From: Stanieria sp. NIES-3757
Lineage (GTDB): Bacteria > Cyanobacteriota > Cyanobacteriia > Cyanobacteriales > Xenococcaceae
NCBI GenBank assembly: GCA_002355455.1
Contig: AP017375.1
Span: 2,294,001-2,358,000 of the forward strand
Direction of reading: 5' to 3'
Length of the DNA stretch: 64,000 nt
Of this stretch, positions 52,726 to 61,881 are shown piece after piece. The first letter of the stretch is position 1. Every line of letters begins with the position of its first letter. A program made the translations under genes and the position numbers. The notes under the pieces were generated by a model, which was not told the origin of the DNA, did no database searches, and worked only from the letters and a program-made list of their open reading frames with translations.

Positions 52726-53253
52726 GCCGTTTTCCTCTTGCTCCTTCAGTAAATTTGTGAAATTTAACTGTAATTATTTGTTGGTTGTGGCTCAACCTCA
52801 ATCTAATAAATGTGCTAACACATAACCAAGCGTAAGCACCAATAATTCCCCTTACCTTAGCTTAGTTTTAATTAAGCAATTTTGGCTTTGGGTATTTTCA
52901 ACTAAAAAAACATAATTCTTTCCGATTTTAGCTTCGATTGTTGGAAATGTGGTGAAGTTTTCGCAGGAATTATGCTGTTTATTCATGAAAATTGTAAAGA
53001 AACTTTGAATTAGATTTTAATAGATCTCTTTTTGGCATTGTAAGTAATTTAACGAAAGAATGGCATAGATGAAAATATTCTTTTAAAAATCAATTTTTAG
53101 GCAAACTTTTGTACTAAATTTCTAACCTTCTTTAAAGATTAAATAAAGGCAAAAAAAAGCAAAAAAGTCGCCAAAATCCCCCAGGAGGGCATTGAAAAAG
53201 ACCGATGTAATTTAGAAGACTAAAGATTGGTACTATACTGAACTTGCTTTAGC
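52726..53253. other. Divergent promoter region between sigA and the cobalt/nickel locus
   Basis: 528 bp, AT-rich, no supportable gene. No B12-box (a CCCGCAACTG-like block is absent), so the locus to the right lacks a recognisable cobalamin riboswitch. A TATACT at 53234-53239 is close to the ATG at 53254 and could be a -10 element, but this is weak. Confidence 0.45.
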
Positions 53254-54087
53254 ATGAATAAATTCTCAACCTTAATTGCGATCGCTTTTGCTTCTTCCTG
53301 GCTTAGCAGTTGTAGTCAGTCAACAAATCTTAACAAAAATCAGACTGAGGCGGTGGCTGCTGAAACAGGAATGTTAAATTTAGTTGCAAATGGTGAAGAT
53401 TTTGTCCGTCAAGGTTTTGTGTCTAAGGATGGCTGGCAAATAAGTTTCAATCATCTTTATGTGACGTTAGCCGATGTTACAGCTTATGTAACTGAAGTTC
53501 CTTTCGATCCAGAGACAAAACAAGAAATTAAACCTCAAAAACAAGTTGTTCTGTTAGAAGGGAACAAGACTGTTGATTTAGCGGAAGGAGAAGCAGACGC
53601 TGAACCAATTGTGGTTAATCAAATTGAAGCTCCTGTGGGAATGTATAACGCTTCAAGTTGGCAGTTAGTTCCAGCACAAGATGCTCCTGCTAGTGGTCAA
53701 ACAATCTATATGGATGGGGTAGCAGAAAAAGATGGTCAAACAATTAATTTTGTCATTGGAACCAATTTTCCAGTTGAATATGTTTGCGGTGAATTTGTGG
53801 GAGAAGAAAGAAAAGGAATTGTCCAACCAGACGCAACAGGAGAATTAGAAACTACTTTTCATTTTGATCACTTATTCGGAGATCAATCAGCACCAGCTAC
53901 AGACGCATTAAATCAAGAAGCATTGGGTTTTCAACCGTTAGCTGAGTTAGCCACAGCAGGAAAATTAGAAGTCGATCAAAGTCAACTTCAAGAAAGATTA
54001 TCTTCAGACAATTATCAAAAATGGCAAAATGCGATCGCAGGATTAGCTCATGTCGGAGAAGGACATTGTGCAATTAAATCCCAATAA
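53254..54087 (+). CDS. Lipoprotein of the cobalt/nickel transport locus
   Basis: 277 aa. Signal with a lipobox WLSSCSQSTN (Cys at about 20), so probably membrane-anchored on the outer side. The mature part has EDFVRQGFVSKDGWQISFNH, LYVTLADVTAYVTEVPF and many acidic residues, with HFDHLF and GHC near the end as possible metal ligands (ETTFHFDHLFGDQ, HVGEGHCAIKSQ). Family not recognised by name. It lies 85 bp before a NikL/CbiL-like gene and cbiMQO, so a metal-binding or delivery role at the transporter is an inference from position. Confidence 0.7.
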   Translation: MNKFSTLIAIAFASSWLSSCSQSTNLNKNQTEAVAAETGMLNLVANGEDFVRQGFVSKDGWQISFNHLYVTLADVTAYVTEVPFDPETKQEIKPQKQVVLLEGNKTVDLAEGEADAEPIVVNQIEAPVGMYNASSWQLVPAQDAPASGQTIYMDGVAEKDGQTINFVIGTNFPVEYVCGEFVGEERKGIVQPDATGELETTFHFDHLFGDQSAPATDALNQEALGFQPLAELATAGKLEVDQSQLQERLSSDNYQKWQNAIAGLAHVGEGHCAIKSQ

Positions 54088-54172
54088 TTGAGATTCTTGA
54101 GGAAATTAGGGGAAAATCAAGAGTTCTAGAATTAAAACTCTACAATTTAAAATTGATAGCAATCAATTGGTT

Positions 54173-54658
54173 ATGACTAAGAGGAATTGGTTAATTTTGA
54201 TAGTTTTATTGCCTATTCTAGGAAATGGCAAGCAAGTTTTAGCTCACGGAGCGCAAATTGGCTATAGTCGCACTCAAGCATTAGAAATTCAAGCTACTTA
54301 CGATGATGGTACACCGATGAGTAATGCTCAAGTGGTGATTTATGCTCCTAACGATCCTAGCCGTCCTTGGTTGACAGGAACAACCAATCAAGCAGGAAAA
54401 TTTGCTTTTGTCCCTGATAGTGAACAATCAGGTAACTGGGATGTCAAAGTACGTCAAGCTGGACATGGCAAGATTATTACGATTCCCGAAAATGCAATTT
54501 TAGCTTCTGAAACAGAAACAAATAATTCCCAAGAGTTAGCTTCTTCTAATAATGCTATTTATAATCCTGTACAAAAAATAGTAATGGCTGCGGTTGGTAT
54601 TTGGGGATTTATCGGCACAGCTTTATTTTTCTCTCGAAAAAAAACACAACAACAATGA
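54173..54658 (+). CDS. NikL/CbiL-like accessory protein of the ECF metal transporter
   Basis: About 161 aa from ATG at 54173. Signal peptide (NWLILIVLLPILGNGKQVLA) followed at once by HGAQIGYSRTQALEIQATYDDGTPMSNAQVVIYAPNDPSRPWLTG, a transthyretin/carboxypeptidase-regulatory-like beta domain with an N-terminal His as in NikL/CbiL. A C-terminal span (IVMAAVGIWGFIGTALFF) anchors it. Such proteins accompany CbiM and help metal loading, more often in nickel systems. 50 bp before cbiM. Confidence 0.75.
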   Translation: MTKRNWLILIVLLPILGNGKQVLAHGAQIGYSRTQALEIQATYDDGTPMSNAQVVIYAPNDPSRPWLTGTTNQAGKFAFVPDSEQSGNWDVKVRQAGHGKIITIPENAILASETETNNSQELASSNNAIYNPVQKIVMAAVGIWGFIGTALFFSRKKTQQQ

Positions 54659-54708
54659 TGTTTTGGCTCTAGTTTTGCTACTTGTGATTGTTATTTTTGG
54701 CTAATTGA

Positions 54709-55347
54709 ATGCATATTCCTGATGGTTTTATTCCTCCAAGTCTTTGTATTGCTGGTTATGCTCTTACTGGTGGTGTCACTTGGTATTGTCTACGCAAAAT
54801 TAACCGTACAACTAATCCTACCGAGCAAATTCCTAAAGCGTCGTTACTGACAGCAGCTTTTTTTGTCGCTTCTTTAATTCATATTCCTCTGCCACCAAGT
54901 AGCCTTCATTTAGTCTTAAATGGCATGATGGGAACTCTTTTGGGTTATTATGCTTTTCCTGCTATTTTAATTGGCTTATTTTTTCAGGCAGTTATGTTTC
55001 AACATGGTGGTTTATCTACTTTAGGTGTTAATGCTGCCATGATGGGTATTCCTGCTTTATTGGCTTATCATTTGTTTCAACTAAGAAATCGTATTAATCA
55101 TAAAAAACAGTTGTGGACGAGAATTTTAGCTGCTTTAGCTGGTGCGGTTTCTTTAGGATTATCAGCTTTAATTTTCGTCGTCATTACAATTACTAATATT
55201 TCTCAAGATTTGAATGTACAAACTGAAAAAAACTTAATTTTGTTTTCTTTGGTTGGGTATTTGATTCAAGCTTTATTAGAAGGAATTTTTACGATGATGT
55301 TGGTTGTGTTTTTAGATAAAGTTAAACCCGAAATTCTTAAAGGGTGA
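54709..55347 (+). CDS. cbiM: CbiM, substrate-specific component of the ECF cobalt/nickel transporter
   Basis: 212 aa. The N-terminus MHIPDGFIPPSLCIAGYALT is diagnostic: the free Met-His-Ile-Pro-Asp end binds the metal. About six spans. LIHIPLPPSSLHLVLNG and QHGGLSTLGVNAAMMGIPAL are conserved CbiM motifs. Overlaps nothing but is followed by cbiQ after 7 bp. With CbiQ and CbiO it imports Co2+ or Ni2+. Confidence 0.94.
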   Translation: MHIPDGFIPPSLCIAGYALTGGVTWYCLRKINRTTNPTEQIPKASLLTAAFFVASLIHIPLPPSSLHLVLNGMMGTLLGYYAFPAILIGLFFQAVMFQHGGLSTLGVNAAMMGIPALLAYHLFQLRNRINHKKQLWTRILAALAGAVSLGLSALIFVVITITNISQDLNVQTEKNLILFSLVGYLIQALLEGIFTMMLVVFLDKVKPEILKG

Positions 55348-55354
55348 TTGAGTA

Positions 55355-56146
55355 ATGAAGTTAGCTTTAGATCGATATGCTTATTTAAACTCCCCAATTC
55401 ATCAGTGGCAACAGACCTATAAATTTGTTGGTTTATTAGGATTAATATTTGCTTTTGCTTTTGTTCAAAAAATTATTTTATTACCAGTCATTTTGGTAAT
55501 TTCTGTAATTATTTATGGTTTGGCTAAATTACCTTTTACTTTTTTGATTTCTAGATTACGTTATCCTGGCTGGTTTATTTTAAGTGTAGTAATTTTATTA
55601 CCTTTTTTAGCTGGAGATACTGTAATTTGGCAATTAGGATGGTTGGCAATTAAACAAGAAGGATTAAAAGCAACTTTTTTGGTTTCTGTTCGTTTTTTTT
55701 GTATCTTGACTGTTAGTTTAGTTTTATTTGGAACCGCACCATTTTTAACTAGTATTAGAGCAATACGCTCTTTGGGACTTCCTCCAATTATGGTAGATAT
55801 GACTCTATTAGCGTATCGTTATTTAGAACAGTTGGGTGATATGTTAGTAACAATGCAAAGAGCAATCAAGCTAAAAGGATTTGACAATAAAAAATTAAAT
55901 TATCGTAATTTAAAAATTTTATCTCAATTGACTGGTAGTTTGTTAATTAGAAGTTACGAGCAGTCTCAGCGAGTTTATCAAGCAATGGTTTTACGAGGTT
56001 ATGGTTATCAAAATAAACCAAAAAATTCTGGAGTAACCATTAAAAATATCACTAGAGATAGATATAGTTTTACTGCTATGATGATATGTTTGGCGTTATC
56101 ATTATTATTAGTTTTAGCCGAAGTAGTTTTGTCTATTAGTTATTAG
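55355..56146 (+). CDS. cbiQ: CbiQ, transmembrane component of the ECF transporter
   Basis: 263 aa with several membrane spans and the cytosolic coupling region containing the two Ala-Arg-Gly-like signatures: MQRAIKLKGFD and YQAMVLRGYGYQN. These contact the ATPase. Starts with ATG 7 bp after cbiM and precedes cbiO by 32 bp, so the three are one operon. Length fits the family. Confidence 0.9.
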   Translation: MKLALDRYAYLNSPIHQWQQTYKFVGLLGLIFAFAFVQKIILLPVILVISVIIYGLAKLPFTFLISRLRYPGWFILSVVILLPFLAGDTVIWQLGWLAIKQEGLKATFLVSVRFFCILTVSLVLFGTAPFLTSIRAIRSLGLPPIMVDMTLLAYRYLEQLGDMLVTMQRAIKLKGFDNKKLNYRNLKILSQLTGSLLIRSYEQSQRVYQAMVLRGYGYQNKPKNSGVTIKNITRDRYSFTAMMICLALSLLLVLAEVVLSISY

Positions 56147-56178
56147 AAGTCTGATTTTATTTTATTGCTTCAAGTCGA

Positions 56179-56949
56179 ATGAAAGAACTAACTAAAATTT
56201 TTTCCAAAGATCAATTGAATGTTACAGCATTACAAGTTAGTAATTTGTGTTTTAATTATCAGCAGAATTATACAGCTTTAACTGATATTAACTTAAAAAT
56301 TGGTCTGGGAGAAAGTGTTGGCTTAATTGGAGCTAATGGAGCAGGAAAAACTACTTTATTTTTTAATCTTTGTGGAGTTATGACTCCTAGCTATGGCGAA
56401 ATAAAATTATTCAATCGCCTAGTAAAACCTGGAGAATTTCGTTCAGAAATTGGTTTAGTTTTTCAAAATCCTGAAGATCAATTATTTTGTCCTACTGTTA
56501 GAGATGACATTGCTTTTGGCCCAGAAAATATGGGTTTGTCTCCTCAAGAAGTACAACATCGTGTCGATGAAGCACTGTCTTTAACAGGAGTGAGTCATTT
56601 AGCTGATAGAATTCCTTATCAACTTTCTGGTGGTGAAAAATGTATGGTAGCGATCGCATCAGTCTTAGCCATGCGTCCCAAAATTTTACTCTACGATGAA
56701 CCTAGTGCAAATTTGGATTTACGGGCAAGAAGAAAATTAATCGATTTTTTAAAAACTTCGGCAGAAACGATTATGATATCTTCCCACGATTTAGAATTAA
56801 TTTTAGAAGTATGCGATCGCGTTATTCTGCTCAATCAAGGGCGTGTTGTAGCTGATGGTGTGCCTGCTAAAATTATGAGCGATCGGGTTTTAATGGAAGC
56901 TAATGGGTTAGAAGTACCTCATTCTCTGACTCATGAACGAAAGCAATAA
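56179..56949 (+). CDS. cbiO: CbiO, ATPase of the ECF transporter
   Basis: 256 aa. Walker A GLIGANGAGKTTLFFNL, Q-loop GLVFQNPEDQLFCPTVRDDI (the ECF-type QNPEDQ), signature QLSGGEKCMVAIASVLA, Walker B ILLYDEPSANLD and H-loop ISSHDLEL. Last gene of the transporter operon; ends 17 bp before the SDR gene region. The promoter is probably shared from before 53254. Confidence 0.95.
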   Translation: MKELTKIFSKDQLNVTALQVSNLCFNYQQNYTALTDINLKIGLGESVGLIGANGAGKTTLFFNLCGVMTPSYGEIKLFNRLVKPGEFRSEIGLVFQNPEDQLFCPTVRDDIAFGPENMGLSPQEVQHRVDEALSLTGVSHLADRIPYQLSGGEKCMVAIASVLAMRPKILLYDEPSANLDLRARRKLIDFLKTSAETIMISSHDLELILEVCDRVILLNQGRVVADGVPAKIMSDRVLMEANGLEVPHSLTHERKQ

Positions 56950-56975
56950 AAAAGTAAACAGAAAATTTGATCTTC

Positions 56976-57746
56976 ATGACTCTTTTAGCTGGAATTGACA
57001 AAATTAATGTCTTAATTGTCGGTGCTAGTCGAGGTATCGGCTTGGGTTTTGTGCGTCAGCTATTATTAGAACCTAGAATTACTAAAATTTATGCTACCTA
57101 TCGCGATCAAGAATCTGCAATTGAATTAATCTCGTTAGTTGAACAATTTGGCGATCGATTAGTTACTCTTGGTTTAGATGTTACTAATGAATCACAAATA
57201 GCTACAGCCGTAGCCAAAATTAATTCAGAAATAACTCAACTTCATTTAGTAATTAATTGTGTTGGTATTCTTCACGAAGATAAATTACAACCTGAGAAAA
57301 GTCTTAAACAAATTGACCCCGAGCATTTAATCAGATACTTTCAGGTTAATAGTATTGGTTCGGTGTTATTAGCTAAATATTTATTACCTTTGTTGCGACA
57401 TAAACAACCTAGTATTTTTGCTGCTATTTCTGCCAAAATCGGTAGTATTGGTGATAATCAATTAGGAGGATGGTATGGTTATCGTGCTTCTAAAGCAGCC
57501 TTAAATATGTTTATGAAAACAGTAGCCATTGAGTATAGTCGTAGATGCCCTCAAACTATTGTTGTTACTCTTCATCCAGGCACAACCGATACTGAACTTT
57601 CTCAACCTTTTCAAAAAAATGTTCCTCCAGAAAAATTGTTTCCTGTAGAAAAAACTGTCAATCAATTATTGGTAGTACTAGCCAAATTGGGTCTCAATGA
57701 TAGCGGTAAATTTTTTAGTTGGGATGGTAAGGTTTTACCTTGGTAA
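56976..57746 (+). CDS. Short-chain dehydrogenase/reductase
   Basis: About 256 aa from ATG at 56976 (a TTG at 56967 would add three residues). GASRGIGLGFVRQLL is the TGxxxGIG-type cofactor loop; LVINCVGILHED, then the catalytic Ser in SAKIGSIGD, Tyr-x-x-x-Lys in YGYRASKAALNMF and TLHPGTTDTELS. Resembles the C-factor/sniffer-like SDR group. 27 bp after cbiO on the same strand but probably unrelated in function. Substrate unknown. Confidence 0.9.
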   Translation: MTLLAGIDKINVLIVGASRGIGLGFVRQLLLEPRITKIYATYRDQESAIELISLVEQFGDRLVTLGLDVTNESQIATAVAKINSEITQLHLVINCVGILHEDKLQPEKSLKQIDPEHLIRYFQVNSIGSVLLAKYLLPLLRHKQPSIFAAISAKIGSIGDNQLGGWYGYRASKAALNMFMKTVAIEYSRRCPQTIVVTLHPGTTDTELSQPFQKNVPPEKLFPVEKTVNQLLVVLAKLGLNDSGKFFSWDGKVLPW

Positions 57747-57848
57747 TACTAAAAATATATTTAAAAAATTAAGTAGAGTCGAAACAAAAAAATCCTAATT
57801 ATAATAAATAAAATTTGTAAATATATATCTTTGGAAAATTAGCCCAAA

Positions 57849-57909
57849 AGCGATCTCGGCTGCGCCGAGGCACGGAGCGGACAGTTTCGCTGGCGCGTAC
57901 GCGATCGCT
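57849..57909. repeat. GCGATCTCG-family palindromic repeat with HIP1 end
   Basis: GCGATCTCGGC-TGC-GCCGAGGCAC then GGAGCGG...GCTGGCGC and GTACGCGATCGCT. Start and end match the copy at 25411-25468. Lies in the 250-bp gap before an IS. Confidence 0.7.
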
Positions 57910-57996
57910 ACTTACAAAATTAATCTACTCTTAGAAGAGCTAAACAGATTAAACATAAGCTAGATAATACGAGCGATTTAACAATCTAATTTAAAT

Positions 57997-59079
57997 AACT
58001 GATGTTACGCAAAAGCTATAATACTCGAATGGACAAAAAGCTTTTGGAACTATACAGCGATTATATTATCAGCTCGTTTGGACAGATAACAGCGACAGGA
58101 TTATCAAGAGTATTAGAAGGAAGTATCAGTCACGATAAAATAACTCGTTTCCTGTCGGCTAAAGACTTAGAGTCACGAGAGCTGTGGAAGTTAGTGAAAC
58201 CAGTGGTCAGGGAGTATGAACAAGAAGATGGTGTGTTGATTGTGGATGACACCATAGAGAAAAAACCTCATACCCAAGAGAATGAGTTAGTGTGCTGGCA
58301 TCATGACCATCAAGAAAACCGTTCTGTCAAGGGAATTAACATCATCAACTATGTTTATAGTGTCGAAGACATAAGCCTACCAATTGGGTTTGATGTCGTC
58401 AAAAAGTCCATAAAATTTTGTGAGGTAAAAACAAAGAAGGAAAAACGAAAAGCAACAGCAACAAAAAATGAATTAACACGAAATCAATTAAAAATTTGCT
58501 CCCAGAATCAACTCAAATACAGGTATGTGCTAGCTGATAGTTGGTTTTCCTCGAAGGAAAATATGGCTTTTATCTGTCAGGATTTAGATAAGCACTTGAT
58601 CATGGCTCTCAAAAGCAATCGTACCGTAGCCTTGAGTGAAGAAAACAAAAAACAGGGTTGTTTTACCAGAATTGATGAACTCAACTGGTCAGAGGATGGC
58701 TTAAAGGACTGGACTTTCCTGTTCTCATCTATCGTCAAGTCTTTAAAAACCAAGATGGCAGTACTGGTATTTTGTATTTGGCTTGTAGTGATTTAAACTG
58801 TAATGTCCCTCAAATAGAAGCAATCTACCAAAAACGGTGGAACGTGGAAGTCTTTCATAAAACGCTCAAGTCTAATACTGGTTTAGCTAAGTCCCCAACT
58901 AAATGTCTTCGTACTCAAGGAAACCATATCTTTATGTCTATCTATGCTGCATTTCAATTAGAGTGTCTGAAATTGAAACACAAGATGAACCATTTTGCTT
59001 TGCGCAGTACTATTTATGTCAAAGCTTTGCAACAAGCTATGTGTGAATTACATTTACTCAAGAGTGCGTAACATCAGTT
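57997..59079 (+). mobile_element. IS4-superfamily (IS701-like) insertion sequence
   Basis: Perfect 15-bp inverted ends AACTGATGTTACGCA (57997-58011) and TGCGTAACATCAGTT (59065-59079), with AAAT on both sides (57993-57996 and 59080-59083) as a likely 4-bp target duplication. Contains one transposase gene with a frameshift. The ends are intact, so it could be moved in trans. Confidence 0.87.
58002..59071 (+). pseudogene. Frameshifted DDE transposase of the IS701-like element
   Basis: First part (58002 to about 58720): HTH-free N-terminus, DDT in GVLIVDDTIEKKPHTQEN, YVLADSWFSSKENMAF. The frame then ends wrongly in FLFSSIVKSLKTK, whereas the next frame reads PVLIYRQVFKNQDGSTGILYLACSDLN, continuing to YQKRWNVEVFHKTLKSNTGL (catalytic Glu) and ends at 59071. 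Inserting one C in TTCCTG near 58720 restores the frame. The catalytic residues themselves are intact. Confidence 0.82.
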
Positions 59080-59203
59080 AAATAAGTATTTGTCACAAGC
59101 AAAAAACTCTCTCGTCTTATTTGTAAGCTCCGTAAATACCCTAAATAAAGAGCGATTAGGTCTAATAGCACGCTCAAGCTAGTTAACTTAACCAGGAGAA
59201 GGT

Positions 59204-60199
59204 ATGGATACTCAAGTAAACTCGCAAGCAGTGAAAGTTTTGGAAGTCGCAGACGATCCTCGTCTTTCTAAAGAAACAAAGGAATTTTTGAAAGTACTAA
59301 ATTCAGATGGTATAGCTTTAGAGACATTACCTCCACTTGAAGCGCGTCAAGTACTCGTAGATGCACAAGCTACCGTTCAAGTAGACCTTTCAGGCATTGA
59401 GGAGTCTGAGAAAACGATTGCTGCTGACGGTTATTCGATTACCCTCAATATCGTGCGTCCTGAAGGTGTTAAAGGCAGATTGCCTGTTTTTATGTTTATT
59501 CACGGCGGTGGTTGGGTGCTAGGCGATTACCCGACGCACAAACGCATGGTTCGCGATCTTGTTGTGCTTTCAGGTTTTACGGCTGTCTTTGTCAACTACA
59601 CTCGAACTCCAGATGCTCAATATCCACAAGCTATTAATGAGATTTATGCAGCTACTAAATGGGTTGCTGAACATGGTGAGGAAATTGGTGTTGATGGCAA
59701 AAAGCTGGCAGTCGTTGGAAATAGTGTTGGCGGTAATATGTCGGCGGTAACTACTTTGATGGCGAAAGCAAAAGGGGAACCTGAGATTAAGTTGCAAATC
59801 CTGATGTGGCCGATTGTAGACGCTAATTTTGAAACGAATTCTTATCAGCAATTTGGCGAGCAACGTTTTTTGACCACATCTTTGATGAAGTGGATGTATG
59901 ACTTGTATATTCCTGACTCAGAAAAACGCAAAGACATCTATGCCTCTCCTCTACAGGCTACTATTGAGCAACTCAAAGGCTTGCCTCCAGCGTTAATTCA
60001 GCTTGCAGAAAGCGATATCTTGCATGATGAAGGCGAAGCGTATGGACGGAAGTTAGATGAAGCTGGAGTAAACGTGACAACTGTGCGCTATGACGGCATG
60101 ATTCATGACTTTGGATTGTTGAATAGTTTAGCCGAGCTTCCACCAACTCGTTCTCTTTTTGTTCAAGCTGCTGCTGAACTGAAGAAGCATCTTCATTAG
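59204..60199 (+). CDS. Alpha/beta hydrolase of the HSL (AB_hydrolase_3) type
   Basis: 331 aa. Oxyanion motif MFIHGGGWVLGDYPTHKRMV, nucleophile Ser in VVGNSVGGNMSAVT, Asp in LAESDILHDEG and His in DGMIHDFGLL. This is the hormone-sensitive-lipase-like esterase family. An AGGAGA sequence lies a few bases before the ATG. Its base composition is visibly more GC-rich than neighbouring genes and it follows an IS, so recent transfer is possible. Substrate unknown; cytosolic. Confidence 0.9.
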   Translation: MDTQVNSQAVKVLEVADDPRLSKETKEFLKVLNSDGIALETLPPLEARQVLVDAQATVQVDLSGIEESEKTIAADGYSITLNIVRPEGVKGRLPVFMFIHGGGWVLGDYPTHKRMVRDLVVLSGFTAVFVNYTRTPDAQYPQAINEIYAATKWVAEHGEEIGVDGKKLAVVGNSVGGNMSAVTTLMAKAKGEPEIKLQILMWPIVDANFETNSYQQFGEQRFLTTSLMKWMYDLYIPDSEKRKDIYASPLQATIEQLKGLPPALIQLAESDILHDEGEAYGRKLDEAGVNVTTVRYDGMIHDFGLLNSLAELPPTRSLFVQAAAELKKHLH

Positions 60200-60477
60200 A
60201 CAACAAGCTTTTTGGTGCTGCGACTGAAATTTATTCTCTTCCTGGTAAAGTTTTGACAATCTTACTTGGCAGGGGAATTTCTGCGCGAGGTTAAGCTTTG
60301 GCTGACTTATCCAATTTCTATGGTAGTAGATAAATTTATCTCATTTTACTCAATGACACATCCTAAACATTTTGTTTAATGAAATTTTTCTCATCAAACC
60401 TTCATCCACATCCCATCAAAGGTTGTTTTAATGAAATCTAGAGATGAGTTAATCAATTAGTAAAACTTAGGCTAGAC

Positions 60478-60514
60478 GAGATCGCTTCGCTGCTCGCCTT
60501 TGGCGAGATCGCTT
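60478..60514. repeat. GCGATCTCG-family palindrome
   Basis: GAGATCGCTTCGC...CTCGCCTTTGGCGAGATCGCT, stem CTCGCC/GGCGAG around TTT. On the minus strand it begins AGCGATCTCGCC as in other family members. Within the 385-bp gap 60200-60584, which holds no gene I can support. Confidence 0.65.
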
Positions 60515-60584
60515 TTACAAATTTTTTAAAAGTTCAAGCGATGACATCAAACCATCCCATCTTTCATGAAAGGAGTTGAGAATT

Positions 60585-61103
60585 ATGGTCGAACAATCAA
60601 AAACTGTTACTAACAATATCGCTCGCGAAGAGCAACGAACAGATAGAACTAAAGCAGCTTTTAGTCTTTTAGATCATTTTGTCAAAGCCTACAATAATGG
60701 TGAAACTTATATTAAACGTGGTTTGACATTGTTCGGACTAGGAAGTATTTTGGCTGGAGCTTCTTTTAGCGTTGGTCAACGCTTACCTAATCATAAAGTA
60801 ACACTTCCTCAAAACTCTTCCGATACTCCTACTGCTAACGTTTCTTCTCCTTCTACCTCTCAAGCACCTGCTCAACCTGCTCCTCAACCTCAAATTATTT
60901 ATATCACACCACCAACTCAAGCGATCGCTCCAGCATCCCCTACTCCCGAACCTGTAGTTAAAACTCCTCCAATTCAATCACCATCAGTTCCTGAAGAACT
61001 ATCTCAAGTGAAACAAACATTAGACTCAGTTCAACAAATTTCTGGTGCGATGGCAGATATTCAACAAGACTTCAATCCCTTATTTGAAGGAGAGGACGAT
61101 TAA
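60585..61103 (+). CDS. Pro-rich single-span protein, hypothetical
   Basis: About 172 aa from ATG at 60585, supported by AAAGGAG about ten bases upstream; a TTG at 60576 is less likely. Residues about 1-45 are polar and helical, one weak hydrophobic segment follows (TLFGLGSILAGASFSVGQ), then a long Pro/Ser/Thr/Gln linker (PSTSQAPAQPAPQPQIIYIT, PASPTPEPVVKTPPIQSP) and a helical, acidic C-terminus (ELSQVKQTLDSVQQISGAM...FEGEDD). Looks like a membrane-anchored linker protein. No family recognised. Confidence 0.7.
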   Translation: MVEQSKTVTNNIAREEQRTDRTKAAFSLLDHFVKAYNNGETYIKRGLTLFGLGSILAGASFSVGQRLPNHKVTLPQNSSDTPTANVSSPSTSQAPAQPAPQPQIIYITPPTQAIAPASPTPEPVVKTPPIQSPSVPEELSQVKQTLDSVQQISGAMADIQQDFNPLFEGEDD

Positions 61104-61289
61104 TTACCAAGATGCAACTCGGAAAACGAAATTTGACAAAATCCTGCTCACTTTTATGTTGTATAGAACATTCTATATAGTTGCCTGTAAACAATAACAA
61201 TCAAAAACCTTAGCTTTCTTAACACCTAATTACCCTAATTACGTTAAAGTTTAAAATCGAAAATCAGTTTAAATTAGGGAAAAATATCT

Positions 61290-61724
61290 ATGGTTTTAGC
61301 AGTCGGAACCGTTGCACCATCCTTTACAACTACAGATGATGAAGGTAATACTGTTTCTTTGTCTGATTTTCAAGGCAAAGTAGTCGTTATGTATTTTTAT
61401 CCTAAAGATGATACTCCTGGTTGCACCAAACAAGCTCAAAGCTTCCGCGATAATTATGAAGAATATCAAAATAAGGACATGGTAGTCTTAGGAGTCAGCA
61501 TGGATGACGCAACCTCTCACAAACAATTTAAAGAAAAATACGGCTTACCTTTTAAACTACTTGTAGATAGTAATGGTGCAATTACTAAAGCTTATGATGT
61601 TGATGGTGGTGGCTACGCTAAACGAGTAACTTACATTATTGATGGTGAAGGAAAGATTACTCATGTTGATGCTAACGTTAATACTAGCTCTCACGCGCAA
61701 GATATTCTTTCTGTAGTTGGCTAG
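61290..61724 (+). CDS. PrxQ/BCP-type peroxiredoxin (one cysteine)
   Basis: 144 aa cytosolic peroxidase. Peroxidatic Cys45 in YFYPKDDTPGCTKQAQSF. The resolving Cys expected at residue 50 is Gln, and no other Cys occurs in the protein, so it should act by a 1-Cys mechanism with an external thiol. FPDFQGKVVV-type strand LSDFQGKVVVMYFYPKD and VTYIIDGEGKITHV are typical. Hairpins just after the stop may end the transcript. The second Prx in the window (12471) is exported. Confidence 0.92.
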   Translation: MVLAVGTVAPSFTTTDDEGNTVSLSDFQGKVVVMYFYPKDDTPGCTKQAQSFRDNYEEYQNKDMVVLGVSMDDATSHKQFKEKYGLPFKLLVDSNGAITKAYDVDGGGYAKRVTYIIDGEGKITHVDANVNTSSHAQDILSVVG

Positions 61725-61729
61725 ATAAT

Positions 61730-61771
61730 CTCAAAACATTTATTTTGAGGTGGGCAAAATTTTGCCTACCT
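61730..61771. terminator. Overlapping hairpins after the peroxiredoxin gene
   Basis: CTCAAAA...TTTTGAG (about 61730-61749) overlaps the nearly perfect 24-bp palindrome AGGTGGGCAAAA/TTTTGCCTACCT (61748-61771). The two share bases at their border. Likely terminator or a dispersed repeat. Confidence 0.55.
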
Positions 61772-61881
61772 AATCCTGAAAAAATCATTACATTTCTTGA
61801 CAATTCTTGACCTTCAAGCTCGTTCTTGCCGTAATCTGAACAAATATTAGAGAAAAAGTTTATTGAGCCAACCCAATTAAT

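Noticed and set aside
52726-53253. Possible second cobalamin riboswitch upstream of the cbiMQO locus
   Set aside because: No CCCGCAACTG-type B12 box or the other conserved blocks could be found on either strand.
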